Below, in pieces: positions 51,341 to 60,801 of a DNA stretch of 64,000 nt. The translations under genes were made by a program, and so were the position numbers. The notes beneath the pieces are model-generated. The model saw nothing but the letters and a program-made list of their open reading frames with translations, ran no database searches and had not been told where the DNA came from. The stretch comes from Streptomyces pyxinae (GTDB lineage Bacteria; Actinomycetota; Actinomycetes; Streptomycetales; Streptomycetaceae), in NCBI RefSeq assembly GCF_024756275.1, contig NZ_JANUGQ010000032.1, positions 1 to 64,000 of the forward strand, in the 5' to 3' direction. How positions within the stretch are numbered: the first letter of the stretch is position 1; each line of letters starts with the position of its first letter.

Positions 51341-54300
51341 TCAGCCGCTGCCGCCGTTCAGGACAGCTGCCTGGATCTGTTCCGTGTTCATGGCGCCGGC
51401 CCAGAGACGCACCTCGCCCACGGCTCCCGGGAGATGGTGGCCGGTGGTGCCGAGTGCCGTCCCGCGTCCCACCGTCAGGCTCCCGGTGCCCTGCGACGGG
51501 TCGGTGAAGGCCGAGGGCGCGTCGGTGACCTGCTGGGCGGCGCCCAGGTGGAGCCGCAGACCGCCCCGACCTCCGGTGGCCGCCGGATCGGCCGCGTCGA
51601 AGACACCGGTGAGCTGTACCCAGGTGTCGAGTTCGGCCGGATCCTCGGCGGAGGCCGCCACCGACTGGACCACCTTCCCGGCCGCGTCCGTCGAGGTGCG
51701 GCCGAAGTACCAGCGGTAGCCGTCGGCCGAGACCTTCTCCGCCCACAGCGCCCACGCGGACTCGCCGCCCGTCGCGGTCGCCCGGCCCAGGACGTACGAG
51801 CGGGCGCCGACCGGCTTCTTGGCGAGCAGGGCGCTGTCCAGGCGTACGGCGGCGGTGACGGTGAAGGAGGCGGTCTCGTCCACGACCGGGCCGGCGGCGG
51901 TGGCGTGGCCGGCGGTTCCGTCGAGGAGCAGTTCGGTGCCGTCGTCGCCGGTGGCGAGCCGGGCGCCGGTGGCGGAGAGGGTCAGGGGTGCCCGGGCGTA
52001 GCCGCTGGTGTCGCGCACCTGGGTGCCGGTGGCGCCCTCGGCGTTCCAGCGCCCGACGAGCGCGGTGGCGGCCGTCTCGTCCTCGCGCAGCTCCGCGTCC
52101 TCCCGTACGAGATCGGCGCCGCGTGCCTCCTGCCAGACCGCGACCTCGTCGAGGTACCCGCGGAAGTACTGCTGGTAGGTGCCGGCGACCTTGGCGCGGC
52201 CGATCTGGAGGCCCTCGGTCGACGCCCACGGCTGGTAGCCGGCGGCGGTCGCGGCGAGCCGTACGGGCCGGCCCTGCGGGCGGCCGTTGACGAAGAGCTG
52301 GATGGTGTCGTCGGCGGCGTCGGTGGTGCCCCGGGCGTCGAAGACACCGGTGAGCTGGGTCCAGACGCCGGTGGGCGGATCGAGGGTGTCGGCGAGGGAG
52401 AGCGCGGTCGTGGTCGTGGCGGTGTCCTGGGCGGCCCGGCTGAAGGCCCAGCGCCGGTGGCCGGAGGAGTAGGAGAGCGTGAAGGCGCTCTGCTTGCCGC
52501 CCGGTGCCGAGAGGACGACATGATTGGTGGTCGGGTCGGCCAGATACGCCCAGGCGGAGACGGTGAAGGAGTCGGCGGTGTTGACGGCGGGCTCGGTGGT
52601 GGCCGCGTACGCCTGTTGCCGGGCCGGGTCGGTGCCGCTGAGGTCGAGGGCGTGGTCGCCGGCGCCGCGCCGGGACCGCTCGGACCAGCCGGCGCCACCC
52701 GCCAGGGTCGCGGGGTGCCGTACGGTGCCCTCGGTGGCGGTGTCCCGGGTGGTGGTGCCGGTGGTCGTCCCGGCCGGCCGGTCGGCGAACTGCCAGCGGC
52801 CGGTGGCCCCTTGCGGGGGTGCGACCTTGAAGACGAACTCCTCGGGTTCGCCCCAGCGTTCCCGTACGTCCTTGGCCTCGACGCTCAGCACCTGGACGCC
52901 GGCGAGTCCCGGAGTGACCGGCCGGGCGGGCGGGTTGGCCCCGGTGACGGTGGTGGCGCCGGTCTGGGTGAGCAGCCGGTAGCGGTAGCCGGTGATGTCG
53001 GTGGCGCCGGTGGTGGCGTTGACGTCGGCGGCGTTGGGACGGAAGGTGAACGCTCCCGCGCGGCCGGGGCCTCCGGTGCCCGGGCAGTCGTCGGAGTCGC
53101 AGGGCCGGTAGAGGCCGTCGGTGGTGATCCTCGGCGGCTTGGGGGCGGTGGTGTCGGTCTTGAAGTAGCACCAGGGGGTGGCGGCCGAGGACATGAAGGA
53201 GGTCGTGCCGCCGACCGTCCAGTACGACTGGGTCCGCATCCGCACCCGGTAGAGGATCTGGTCGGCCCGGTTGGTCATCCGGAGGGTCTCCAGGTAGCCG
53301 TCGGGCCGGAAGCTCGCGGACTGGCCGTCCCAGGTGTGCACCCACGCCTTGTCGGCGGGGTCGTACCGCTCGGCGTCGAAGCGGGCCTTCAGCGAGCCCT
53401 TGAAGCCGTTGGACGCGGGCTGCACCAGGGTCTGGGTGCCCGCCTGCACCCGGGGCGTCGGAGTCGTCACGACCAGCGGGTCGTTCGACGGGTTGCAGTA
53501 CCGCATGGTGCCGTTGCCGGGGATCACGCCGTAGGGCGTCGGCAGTCCGGGCTTGGGGACGTAGGTGATCTGGAGCGCCGCGTTGTCGTCGAAGCGCTTC
53601 CAGGCGTCGGGGTCGTTCTCGTTCTTGGCGGCCAGCATCAGGGTGAGCCGGGGGAACTTGCCGTCGGCGAAAGCCCGTACGGTGGCGGTGAGGTTCTCGT
53701 CGCTCTCGGCCGGGTTGTCGTGGAACTCCACCCAGGAGTCGGGCTGTTCGGGGGAGCAGTACTCGCCCCGGCCGGCCGACACGTCCCGGTCGCCCATGTG
53801 GTCCAGGCGTGCCGGGCCGGGCCAACTGCTGCCCTCGGAGATGTTGTTGGTGCGCCACAGCTCCACCGGCTGCGGGTTGCAGGAGAACGACCAGGTCTCG
53901 TACGCCCGGAAGACCGCGTCCACCACCTGCTTGCCCGCGAGGTTGGTGGGGGCGAACTCGAAGTACATGCGGTTGGTGTGGTTCTTGTCGCAGTACCAGG
54001 GCCCCAGGCGGCTGCAGTTGCCCACGCCGAGGTCCCCGTCGAAGTCGTAGAACCGGTCGCCGTCCGAGGAGAGCACCGTGCGCTCGGAGAGGGCCAGTCC
54101 CATCGGCGGGTCGATGTAGACCGGGTAGACGGTGTCCGCGCCGTGGAGGACTGCGGGGTCCGGGACCACGCTGACGGTGCCGTCGCCGACGGTCACCGGC
54201 AGGACGGCGCTGGAGTCCCCCTCGCCCGGGCGCTCGGTCCCGGCGGGAGCGTCCCCGGGGTCGCCGCCGGGGCCGGGAGAGAGTGGAGCGGCGGGGCGGG

Positions 54301-55243
54301 CGGGGCCGGTGGACGCCGCCGCCGGGGCCGGCGCCGTTCGCGCGGCCCGGGCGCCGGGGGCGGCGGGGGTGGAGGCGGGACCGGAACCGGGGGCGGAGGT
54401 GGAAGCCGTGGCGGGCCGGTTGCCCGGGGTGGTGGCCGCCGGGGAGCCCGGGGCCGGGGCGGGCCGGTCGCCCGCCGAGTCCCACATCAGGCCGGCGGCA
54501 CCGGCGAAGACCGCGTTGCCGTTCGCGTCGACCGCCCGCACACCGCCGCCCGCCCCCGGCTCCAGGTTCAGGCCGTCGCCGCGGGTGGCGAGGGAGATCC
54601 GGTCCAGCTCCGGCCGGGCGGCGGCCTCCGGGGTCTTGACGACCAGCACCTCGCGGTAGCCCTCGGCGGTGGCGGTGAGCCGGAGGTCCACTCCCTCGTA
54701 GACGTCCTGGTACGTGGCGGTGGCACCGTCGAGCCGGGGCTCCGGAAGCGGCGCCGCCCAGCCGAGGGACACGGAACCGCGCCGGTCGCCCAGGCGTATC
54801 GCGTTCCGGTCGCCTCCGCCGGGGAAGGCGAGGTCCACCGCGGCGGACCTGGGCCCCACCGTGCCGTCGGGCCGCCGCTCCAGTGTCACGTCGACGGGAC
54901 GCCAGGAGCCGTCGGCGGCCTTGCTTCGCTGCGGGGTCGTGTGCTGGGTGAGGGTGAAGGTGCCGTCGGGGTTGGCCAGAGTGGTCGAGTACGCCGTCCG
55001 CTCGGCCAGGACCTCCACCGGTTCACCCGTCTCCGCCGCCCGGGCGGACTCCGGCATCCGCGCGGACTCCGATGCCCGGGCGGGCTGCGGTACCGCCGGT
55101 GTTCGGGCGGCCGCCGGTGTGACGGTCGGCGTACCCACCGCCAGTACACCCGCCAGCAGCGTGACGATCAGTCGTCCGCGTCCATGCCCATGTCTGCGGC
55201 TGTGCCCGTGTTCGTGTCTGCGCCCGTGTGTGCCGACGGACAT
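51341..55243 (-). CDS. Large secreted protein with two LamG domains, RHS partner
   Basis: 1300 residues from ATG 55243 with a GAGGGG site. A His/Arg-rich n-region and a hydrophobic core (LIVTLLAGVLAVGT) form the signal peptide. Then a Pro/Ala-rich stretch, a DNRLRE-like region around VYPVYIDPPMG, and two LamG/concanavalin-like domains near residues 880-1060 (SFTVSAWAYLADP; YFRGYLDEVAVWQ) and 1120-1300 (SFTVTAAVRLDS; VGEVRLWAGAM). This gene type commonly precedes streptomycete RHS genes and probably supports surface attachment or delivery. It ends 142 bp before the RHS start. Confidence 0.9.
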   Translation of the reverse strand: MSVGTHGRRHEHGHSRRHGHGRGRLIVTLLAGVLAVGTPTVTPAAARTPAVPQPARASESARMPESARAAETGEPVEVLAERTAYSTTLANPDGTFTLTQHTTPQRSKAADGSWRPVDVTLERRPDGTVGPRSAAVDLAFPGGGDRNAIRLGDRRGSVSLGWAAPLPEPRLDGATATYQDVYEGVDLRLTATAEGYREVLVVKTPEAAARPELDRISLATRGDGLNLEPGAGGGVRAVDANGNAVFAGAAGLMWDSAGDRPAPAPGSPAATTPGNRPATASTSAPGSGPASTPAAPGARAARTAPAPAAASTGPARPAAPLSPGPGGDPGDAPAGTERPGEGDSSAVLPVTVGDGTVSVVPDPAVLHGADTVYPVYIDPPMGLALSERTVLSSDGDRFYDFDGDLGVGNCSRLGPWYCDKNHTNRMYFEFAPTNLAGKQVVDAVFRAYETWSFSCNPQPVELWRTNNISEGSSWPGPARLDHMGDRDVSAGRGEYCSPEQPDSWVEFHDNPAESDENLTATVRAFADGKFPRLTLMLAAKNENDPDAWKRFDDNAALQITYVPKPGLPTPYGVIPGNGTMRYCNPSNDPLVVTTPTPRVQAGTQTLVQPASNGFKGSLKARFDAERYDPADKAWVHTWDGQSASFRPDGYLETLRMTNRADQILYRVRMRTQSYWTVGGTTSFMSSAATPWCYFKTDTTAPKPPRITTDGLYRPCDSDDCPGTGGPGRAGAFTFRPNAADVNATTGATDITGYRYRLLTQTGATTVTGANPPARPVTPGLAGVQVLSVEAKDVRERWGEPEEFVFKVAPPQGATGRWQFADRPAGTTTGTTTRDTATEGTVRHPATLAGGAGWSERSRRGAGDHALDLSGTDPARQQAYAATTEPAVNTADSFTVSAWAYLADPTTNHVVLSAPGGKQSAFTLSYSSGHRRWAFSRAAQDTATTTTALSLADTLDPPTGVWTQLTGVFDARGTTDAADDTIQLFVNGRPQGRPVRLAATAAGYQPWASTEGLQIGRAKVAGTYQQYFRGYLDEVAVWQEARGADLVREDAELREDETAATALVGRWNAEGATGTQVRDTSGYARAPLTLSATGARLATGDDGTELLLDGTAGHATAAGPVVDETASFTVTAAVRLDSALLAKKPVGARSYVLGRATATGGESAWALWAEKVSADGYRWYFGRTSTDAAGKVVQSVAASAEDPAELDTWVQLTGVFDAADPAATGGRGGLRLHLGAAQQVTDAPSAFTDPSQGTGSLTVGRGTALGTTGHHLPGAVGEVRLWAGAMNTEQIQAAVLNGGSG

Positions 55244-55409
55244 GACCCACCCCTCCCCCGGGGCCCCCAGACCCCTGCCTGTCAACGACCTGTGAAGATC
55301 GCAAATGGACTGTAAAGCCGGGGGCGGGGAAGTGAAGAGGGGTTGGGCGGGGAATTCCTGTGGGTGCAGGAAGCTGACCCCACCGCAAAGGCCGCATGGG
55401 GGAACAATG

Positions 55410-55427
55410 TGATCATGGGCATGATCA
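55410..55427. promoter_or_regulatory. 18-bp perfect palindrome in divergent promoter region
   Basis: TGATCATG-GG-CATGATCA, arms of 8 bp, in the 277-bp gap between the LamG gene (minus) and a methyltransferase gene (plus). It has the form of a dimeric regulator site. No adjacent regulator gene is present. Confidence 0.6.
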
Positions 55428-55520
55428 AGAGCGCGCCGAGTGCCGGGACGAGGCGGGCACCTACCATGTGACTGGCCGGTAGGGGCTGATGACCGTGTAG
55501 TTCGTTCAGGAGGAAGCGCT

Positions 55521-56183
55521 ATGACCGCCATGACGGAGCCGCTGCCGCAGCCGGAGCCGGAGACGCTGGTCGCGTTCGAGGCGGCCAAGGGGTTCATGCC
55601 CGTCGGGGAGGGGCTGGCGCTGTACGGGGCGGCGGTGGCGGCCGGGCGGCTGGGGCTGCCGTTGCTGGAGGTGGGGACGTACTGCGGGCGCTCCACGATC
55701 CTGCTGGCCGCGGCGGCGCGGGGCGCGGGCACCGTGGCGGTGACGGTCGACCACCACCGGGGCAGCGAGGAGCAGCAGCCGGGGTGGGAGTACCACGACC
55801 CGGAGGTGGTCGATCCCGAGGTGGGCCGGATGGACACCCTGCCGACCTTCCGCCGCACCCTGCACGCGGCCGGTCTTGAGGAGCACGTGGTGGCCGTGGT
55901 CGGGAGGTCGCCGCAGGTGGCGCGGGTGTGGGCCGGGGAGGTGGGGCTGGTGTTCATCGACGGCGGCCACACCGACGAGCACGCCACCGCCGACTACGAG
56001 GGCTGGGCGCCCAAGGTGGCGGCCGGCGGCCTGCTGGTGGTGCACGATGTGTTCCCCGACCCGGCGGACGGCGGCCAGGCGCCGTACCGGATCTACCGAC
56101 GGGCCCTCGCCTCGGGGGCGTTCGAGGAGGTCGCGGTGCAGGATTCGCTGCGGGTGCTGCGCCGTACCGGCCCCGGGATCTGA
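55521..56183 (+). CDS. Class I SAM-dependent methyltransferase (Methyltransf_24-like)
   Basis: 220 residues from ATG 55521 with an AGGAGG site. SAM motif I is LLEVGTYCGRSTILLAAAARG, then TVDHHRGSEEQQPG. The later FIDGGHTDEHATADYEGWAP is the acidic loop shared with cephalosporin-hydroxylase-like and O-methyltransferase groups. Substrate unknown. It precedes a cell-wall amidase on the same strand but with a 220-bp gap. Confidence 0.88.
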   Translation: MTAMTEPLPQPEPETLVAFEAAKGFMPVGEGLALYGAAVAAGRLGLPLLEVGTYCGRSTILLAAAARGAGTVAVTVDHHRGSEEQQPGWEYHDPEVVDPEVGRMDTLPTFRRTLHAAGLEEHVVAVVGRSPQVARVWAGEVGLVFIDGGHTDEHATADYEGWAPKVAAGGLLVVHDVFPDPADGGQAPYRIYRRALASGAFEEVAVQDSLRVLRRTGPGI

Positions 56184-56279
56184 GCCCCCGGCAAGGACCC
56201 GGGAGCCGCCGGGAGGAACTGGGAGGGCCGGGGAAGGAACCGGGAGCCCCCGGCAAGGACCCGGGAGCCGCCGGGAGGA
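56182..56279. repeat. 36-bp direct repeat, period 62
   Basis: Identical 36-bp segments at 56182-56217 and 56244-56279, beginning GAGCCCCCGGCAAGGACC. The surrounding sequence is further GGGAGCC/GGAGGAC-type simple repeat up to about 56330. It is not a CRISPR. Confidence 0.8.
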
Positions 56280-56402
56280 CCGGGGAGCCCGGGAGGGCCC
56301 GGAGGACTCGGAGGACTCGGGGGGGGGAGAGAGACGACCGGCGCGGGAGGCGGGGGCGGCGGGTTCACGGGGGCGGGGGTGGCCGGGCTTTAGCATCGGC
56401 CT

Positions 56403-57344
56403 GTGCACGACGACTACCGCCGGTCCCCCGTCCGTCCGAAACTCGTCCTCGCGCTGGCCGCGCTGCTGGCGGCGGCCCTTGCGGGGTGGCTGATCAGTGA
56501 CGCGGTACGCGGCGGGGAGGGCGACCCCAAGGCACCGGGCGCGCCTACCGGTACGGCGGCGGGCCGGGTCGCCGGGAAACCCCCGGAAGGTTCCCCGGCG
56601 AATGGGGTGACGGGCGGGGCGGCGAACGGAAGAGCGGACGGGCCGGGTTCGCTGGCGGGGAAAGTCGTGGTGATCGACCCGGGTCACAATCCGAGTAATT
56701 TTCAGCATGCCCGTGAGATCGCGGAACTCGTGGACATCGGAACGAACCACAAGGAATGCGACACCACCGGAACGTCCACCGACGACGGTTATCCGGAAGC
56801 CGCTTTCACACGGGACGTCAGCCACCGGCTGCGCGACCTGCTCCGGGAACGCGGCGCCACGGTGCGTCTCACCCATGACGCCGACCGCCCCTTCGGCCCC
56901 TGCGTGGACGAGCGGGCGGTGATCGGGAACCAGGCGGGCGCGGACGCCGTGGTGTCGGTGCACGCGGACGGCTCGGCGGTCGGTCACCGGGGCTTTCATG
57001 TGATCCTTCCCGCCCTGGTCAAGGGCGGGAAGGCGGACACCACGAGGATCGTCGGGCCGTCCCGGGCGCTGGGCGAGCGGCTGGCCCGTTCCTTCGGCCG
57101 GGCCACCGGCAGCGCGCCCGCCAACTACCTCGGCGGCGGCACCGGGCTGGATGTCCGCGAGGACCTGGGCGGGCTCAATCTCTCGACCGTGCCCAAGGTG
57201 TTCCTGGAATGCGGCAACATGCGGGATCCGCAGGACGCCGCATTGCTCACCGATCCGGCCTGGCGGCAGAAAGCGGCGACGGGGATCGCGGACGGGATCG
57301 GCGCTTACCTGCTCGGTCAGGACGCCGGGACGGATGAACGATAG
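56403..57344 (+). CDS. N-acetylmuramoyl-L-alanine amidase (Amidase_3)
   Basis: 313 residues from GTG 56403. One N-terminal signal-anchor helix (LVLALAALLAAALAGWLI) and a Gly/Ala linker to residue ~80 precede the zinc-dependent amidase: VVVIDPGHNPSNF (first His), a later Glu/His region, VVSVHADGS and the catalytic-Glu motif VFLECGNMRD. It cleaves the MurNAc-L-Ala bond of peptidoglycan outside the membrane. Confidence 0.92.
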   Translation: MHDDYRRSPVRPKLVLALAALLAAALAGWLISDAVRGGEGDPKAPGAPTGTAAGRVAGKPPEGSPANGVTGGAANGRADGPGSLAGKVVVIDPGHNPSNFQHAREIAELVDIGTNHKECDTTGTSTDDGYPEAAFTRDVSHRLRDLLRERGATVRLTHDADRPFGPCVDERAVIGNQAGADAVVSVHADGSAVGHRGFHVILPALVKGGKADTTRIVGPSRALGERLARSFGRATGSAPANYLGGGTGLDVREDLGGLNLSTVPKVFLECGNMRDPQDAALLTDPAWRQKAATGIADGIGAYLLGQDAGTDER

Positions 57345-57419
57345 ATTCATCCGTACGATGGGGCCGCCCCCCGTGCTTCGCGCCACCCCGACGAGACGAA
57401 CCGACGAAGGAATTTTCAC

Positions 57420-58313
57420 GTGAACATCCGCTCCCTCAGTCGAGGCGACGGCGTGGTGATCGGAGCAGCGGTCGTGCTGTTCATCGCCTCGTTCCTCGGC
57501 ACGACCAGTGTCGAGTGCCCTGCCGGTGTCGACTGCTCGCGCTTCCAGACGAACGCCTGGGACTCCCTCGGCCTGCTGATGAGCATGTTCCTGTCCGGTG
57601 TCATCGGCGCCGTGCTGCTCGTCCTCGGGCGGAGCATGCCGGGCCGGAAGGTCGCCGGTCTGGACCTGGGTCAGTTCGGGGTCGCGTTCTGCGTCTTCGC
57701 GCTGTGGACGGCCTTCTGGACCATCATCGACATGCCGGCCGACGCCGGTGCCGGCATGATCCTGGGCCTGATCGCGGCCCTCGTGCTCGCCGTGGCCGCC
57801 GTCGCCGCGCCGCTGGTGCCCGCCCTCAAGGCCCCGCTCATGGGCGCCCCCCGCCCCCAGACGCCGCAGCCGTACGGTGGCCAGCCCGGGTACGGCTACC
57901 CCGGCGGCCCCCAGTCCTTCGGCGGCCAGCCCCAGGGCGGCTACGGCTACCCGGGCGGCCTCCACTCCGGTCAGCCCGGACAGCCGCAGCCGGGGCAGCC
58001 GCAGCCGGCCCAGCAGGGTCAGAGCGGGCAGCCCGGACAGCACGGCGCCCACGAGCCGGCGGGCGCCCAGGCCACCGGCACCGGCACGACGGGGCAGCCC
58101 GCCGCGCCGACCGGTGACTTCGCCCCGTTCTGGTTCGCCGTCCCGGTGGCCCGTCCGCTCTACGGGGAGGACGGCTCCCCGACGCCGATCGCCGAACTCG
58201 CCCCCGGGACCTGGTACCTGGCGGTCGAGCAGCGCGGCCAGGGCCTGGTCGCCCAGACCCAGGACGGCCGCCGGGGCGTGCTCCAGGACACCACGGGCAT
58301 CCAGCGCGGCTGA
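57420..58313 (+). CDS. Membrane protein with Gln/Pro/Gly-rich linker
   Basis: 297 residues from GTG 57420. Four transmembrane helices fall in residues 10-140 (VVIGAAVVLFIASFLGT; LMSMFLSGVIGAVLLVL; FGVAFCVFALWTAFWTI; MILGLIAALVLAVAAVA). A ~90-residue YGGQPGYGYPGG-type linker follows. A small C-terminal domain has FAVPVARPLYGEDGS and GTWYLAVEQRG. It is similar in layout to other streptomycete proteins of unknown function. Probably cytoplasmic-membrane and envelope related. Confidence 0.75.
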   Translation: MNIRSLSRGDGVVIGAAVVLFIASFLGTTSVECPAGVDCSRFQTNAWDSLGLLMSMFLSGVIGAVLLVLGRSMPGRKVAGLDLGQFGVAFCVFALWTAFWTIIDMPADAGAGMILGLIAALVLAVAAVAAPLVPALKAPLMGAPRPQTPQPYGGQPGYGYPGGPQSFGGQPQGGYGYPGGLHSGQPGQPQPGQPQPAQQGQSGQPGQHGAHEPAGAQATGTGTTGQPAAPTGDFAPFWFAVPVARPLYGEDGSPTPIAELAPGTWYLAVEQRGQGLVAQTQDGRRGVLQDTTGIQRG

Positions 58314-58397
58314 GCGGTCGAGCGGCTGAGCCCGCGCGCTGTCCTCACGGCTCCGGCCCCTCGTCCCTCGCGGGCGGGGGGCCGGAGCCGTACCGTA

Positions 58398-58454
58398 CGC
58401 CGGGAGCGACTCGGGACGCCGGGAGCAACTCCGGACACCGGGAGCAACTCGGGC
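58398..58454. repeat. Three 19-bp tandem repeats
   Basis: CGCCGGGAGCRACTCSGGA repeated three times with one to three changes per copy. Intergenic. Confidence 0.8.
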
Positions 58455-58516
58455 GCCTCGTACGGGCTTTCGGAGGGGGCGGGTTTCGACGGGTCGGGAG
58501 CGGCAATCCGTCGGGC

Positions 58517-58807
58517 ATGTCTCCCCGTCACCGGAACGGCAACCAGGCGGCCACCGCCATAGCGGTCGTCGCCGATATTCTGGCCGGAACCCTGATCCTC
58601 TGGATTCTGATGTATCTCCTGGACGCCAACCGGGCCAACGACCTGGTCTCCTTCGTCCAGGACGCGGCCCGCTGGCTGGCCGGCTGGTCGTACGACCTGT
58701 TCACCTTCGACGCCGCCTGGGCGCGGGTCGTGGCGGGTTACGGACTCGCCGCGCTCGTCTACCTGTTCATCGGCCATGCCGTGGCGGGCCGGCTGCGCCG
58801 CTCCTGA
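58517..58807 (+). CDS. Small membrane protein
   Basis: 96 residues, two transmembrane helices (AVVADILAGTLILWILMYLL and VVAGYGLAALVYLFIGHAV) joined by an amphipathic loop with DAARWLAGWSYDLFTF. Basic ends suggest both termini are cytoplasmic. Function unknown. The ATG at 58517 lacks a strong ribosome site. Confidence 0.7.
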   Translation: MSPRHRNGNQAATAIAVVADILAGTLILWILMYLLDANRANDLVSFVQDAARWLAGWSYDLFTFDAAWARVVAGYGLAALVYLFIGHAVAGRLRRS

Positions 58808-58808
58808 C

Positions 58809-58845
58809 CGGACCCACCGGCCGGCGGGTCCGGACCGTGGTCCGG
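58809..58845. terminator. Probable bidirectional terminator
   Basis: Two adjacent GC-rich hairpins between convergent genes: GGACCC/GGGTCC around an inner CCGGCCGG, then CCGGACC-GT-GGTCCGG. Confidence 0.5.
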
Positions 58846-58870
58846 ATCGCGGTCCGGGACAGGCGGTGGG

Positions 58871-59947
58871 TCAGGCGCAGCACTCCGGCGCGAGGCCGTG
58901 CGGCAGCCGCGCGCCGCCGAAGACCGCGGTGGTCGCCTCTTCTCCCCCCAGGGCGGCCACCGCGAGCAGCAGCGAACCGGCCGTCCAGGTGGTGAGTTCC
59001 TCCGGCCAGACGGCCCGGTGGCCCTCGAAGACGTACCCCGTCCAGTACATCCCGTCCGGCCCCCGGAGGTGGCCGAGGGACTGGAGGATCTCCAGCGCCC
59101 GGTCGGACTCACCCATGATCCAGAGGGTCAGGGCGAGTTCACAGCTCTCGCCGCCGGTCACCCAGGGATTGGGCAGCACACAGCGGACCCCGAGCCCGGG
59201 CACGACGAAGTCCGCCCAGCCGCGCTCGATGCGCTCCTTGGCCGCCGCGCCGGTCACCGCCCCGCCCAGGACCGGGTAGTACCAGTCCATCGAGTAGCGG
59301 CTCTTGTCGAGGAACCGCTCCGGGTGGCTGCGTATCGCATGGGCCAGCGCGCCGGCCGCCAGCTCCCAGTCGGGCTGCGGCTCCTCCCGCTCCTCGGCGA
59401 TCGCCAGGGCGCAGCGCAGCGCGTGGTGGACGGACGAACAGCCGGTCAGCAGCGCGTCGCCGACGGGGGTGCCGTCGTCCTCCCGCTTCCAGCCGATCTG
59501 GCCGCCGGGCCGCTGGAGCCGCAGCACGAACTCGACCGCCGCGTGGACCACGGGCCACATCCGGTCCAGGAAGGCGTCGTCGCCGGTGGCCAGGTAGTGG
59601 TGCCAGACGCCCACGGCGACATAGGCGACGAAGTTGGTCTCCCGGCCCCGGTCGGTCACCCGGGCGGCGTCGCCGTCGTGGTAGGCGGCGTACCAGGAAC
59701 CGTCCTCGTTCTGGTGCCGGGCCAGCCAGGCGTAGGCGCGGGCGGCGGCCGCGTGCTCCCCGGCCGCGTCCAGCGCCATGGCCGCCTCGGTGTGGTCCCA
59801 GGGGTCCAGGTGGTGGCCCCGGAACCAGGGGATGGCCCCGTCCTCGCGCTGTACGGCGAGGAGACCGGCGACCGTCTCGGCGGCCTGCTCGGCGGTCAGA
59901 ACCCCGGGCAGGACGAGGTGTTCGGCGATCCGCTCCGGCGAGGTCAC
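58871..59947 (-). CDS. Alpha/alpha-barrel protein, prenyltransferase/cyclase-like
   Basis: 358 residues from GTG 59947 sharing GTGA with the methyltransferase gene. Helical-repeat motifs resemble the (alpha/alpha)6 barrel of squalene cyclase-like and six-hairpin glycosidase proteins: REDGAIPWFRGHHLDPWDHTEA, ARHQNEDGSWYAAYHDG, RPGGQIGWKRE and WTGYVFEGHRAVWPEE. The squalene-hopene DXDD motif is not seen, so it is more likely a glycosidase-like or non-cyclase enzyme. It is the last gene of a GT4-methyltransferase operon, suggesting shared work on one glycan or glycolipid. Confidence 0.75.
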   Translation of the reverse strand: MTSPERIAEHLVLPGVLTAEQAAETVAGLLAVQREDGAIPWFRGHHLDPWDHTEAAMALDAAGEHAAAARAYAWLARHQNEDGSWYAAYHDGDAARVTDRGRETNFVAYVAVGVWHHYLATGDDAFLDRMWPVVHAAVEFVLRLQRPGGQIGWKREDDGTPVGDALLTGCSSVHHALRCALAIAEEREEPQPDWELAAGALAHAIRSHPERFLDKSRYSMDWYYPVLGGAVTGAAAKERIERGWADFVVPGLGVRCVLPNPWVTGGESCELALTLWIMGESDRALEILQSLGHLRGPDGMYWTGYVFEGHRAVWPEELTTWTAGSLLLAVAALGGEEATTAVFGGARLPHGLAPECCA

Positions 59948-60801
59948 CGCTCCCCCGGGACGGTCTTCGGGGCGGCCGGGGTGTGCTCCGGGGCGGTCTC
60001 CGCGACGGTCCTGGGGGCGGCCGGTACGGTCTCCGGGGTGCCGGACGCGTCGTACGGGGTGTCCGGGGTGCCCGAAGTGGCGGCGGGCAGATGGGGCTTG
60101 GTCGCGTAGACGACGAAGCTCTTGCCGAGGACCGGGTTGAGCGCCCGCTCCGCGAGCCGGGTGGCCAGGGGCTTCTTCATGATGTCCCAGACCAGCAGCT
60201 TGTGGTACGCCCGTACCGGCAGCGCCTTGTCGTTGTCCACGCCGAAGGCGCACTTCAGCCACCAGTAGGGCGAGTGCAGGGCGTGGGCGTGGTGGGAGCC
60301 GTACGGGCGCAGCCCCGCCTCCCGGACGCGGCCGAGCAGTTGGTCCGCCTTGTAGATGCGGATGTGTCCGCCCTCGACCTCGTGGTACGCGTCGGAGAGC
60401 GCCCAGCAGACCTTCTCGGGGCCGTACCGGGGCACGGTCACGGCGATCCGGCCGCCCGGCTTGAGCACACGCACCATCTCGGCGAGCACCCCCTTGTCGT
60501 CGGGGATGTGCTCCATCACCTCGGAGATGATCACCACGTCGAACGAGGAGTCCGGGAAGGGGAGGTTGAGCGCGTCGCCCTCCATGGCGGTGGCGGTCGC
60601 CCCGGCCGGGGCCTCGCCCGCCTCCTTCATGGCCGCGAACCAGGTGGCGACCTCGCGGATCTCCTCGCCGTTCCGGTCCAGCGCCACCACCCGGGCCCCG
60701 CGCCGGTAGCACTCGAAGGCGTGCCGGCCCGCCCCGCAGCCCAGGTCGAGCACGCGGTCGCCGGGGGCGAGCGGGAAGCGGGTGAAGTCGACGGTCAGCA
60801 C
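59944..60801 (-). CDS. Class I SAM-dependent methyltransferase (Methyltransf_11)
   Basis: 285 residues from GTG 60801, overlapping the GT4 gene by 7 bp. Motif I is VLDLGCGAGRHAFECYRRG, then VVALDRNGEE, the GDALNLPFPDSSFD block and MVRVLKPGGRIAVTVP. The C-terminal ~45 residues are Thr/Pro-rich. It likely methylates the glycan or lipid built by the neighbouring glycosyltransferase. Confidence 0.9.
   Translation of the reverse strand: MLTVDFTRFPLAPGDRVLDLGCGAGRHAFECYRRGARVVALDRNGEEIREVATWFAAMKEAGEAPAGATATAMEGDALNLPFPDSSFDVVIISEVMEHIPDDKGVLAEMVRVLKPGGRIAVTVPRYGPEKVCWALSDAYHEVEGGHIRIYKADQLLGRVREAGLRPYGSHHAHALHSPYWWLKCAFGVDNDKALPVRAYHKLLVWDIMKKPLATRLAERALNPVLGKSFVVYATKPHLPAATSGTPDTPYDASGTPETVPAAPRTVAETAPEHTPAAPKTVPGER

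Noticed and set aside
51434..55315. A 1293-codon plus-strand open frame antisense to the LamG gene
   Set aside because: Same GC-bias artefact; the sense strand has a signal peptide and two LamG domains.
56182..56330. Possible CRISPR because of a repeated 36-bp unit
   Set aside because: Only two copies, the intervening sequence is made of the same simple words, and there is no leader.
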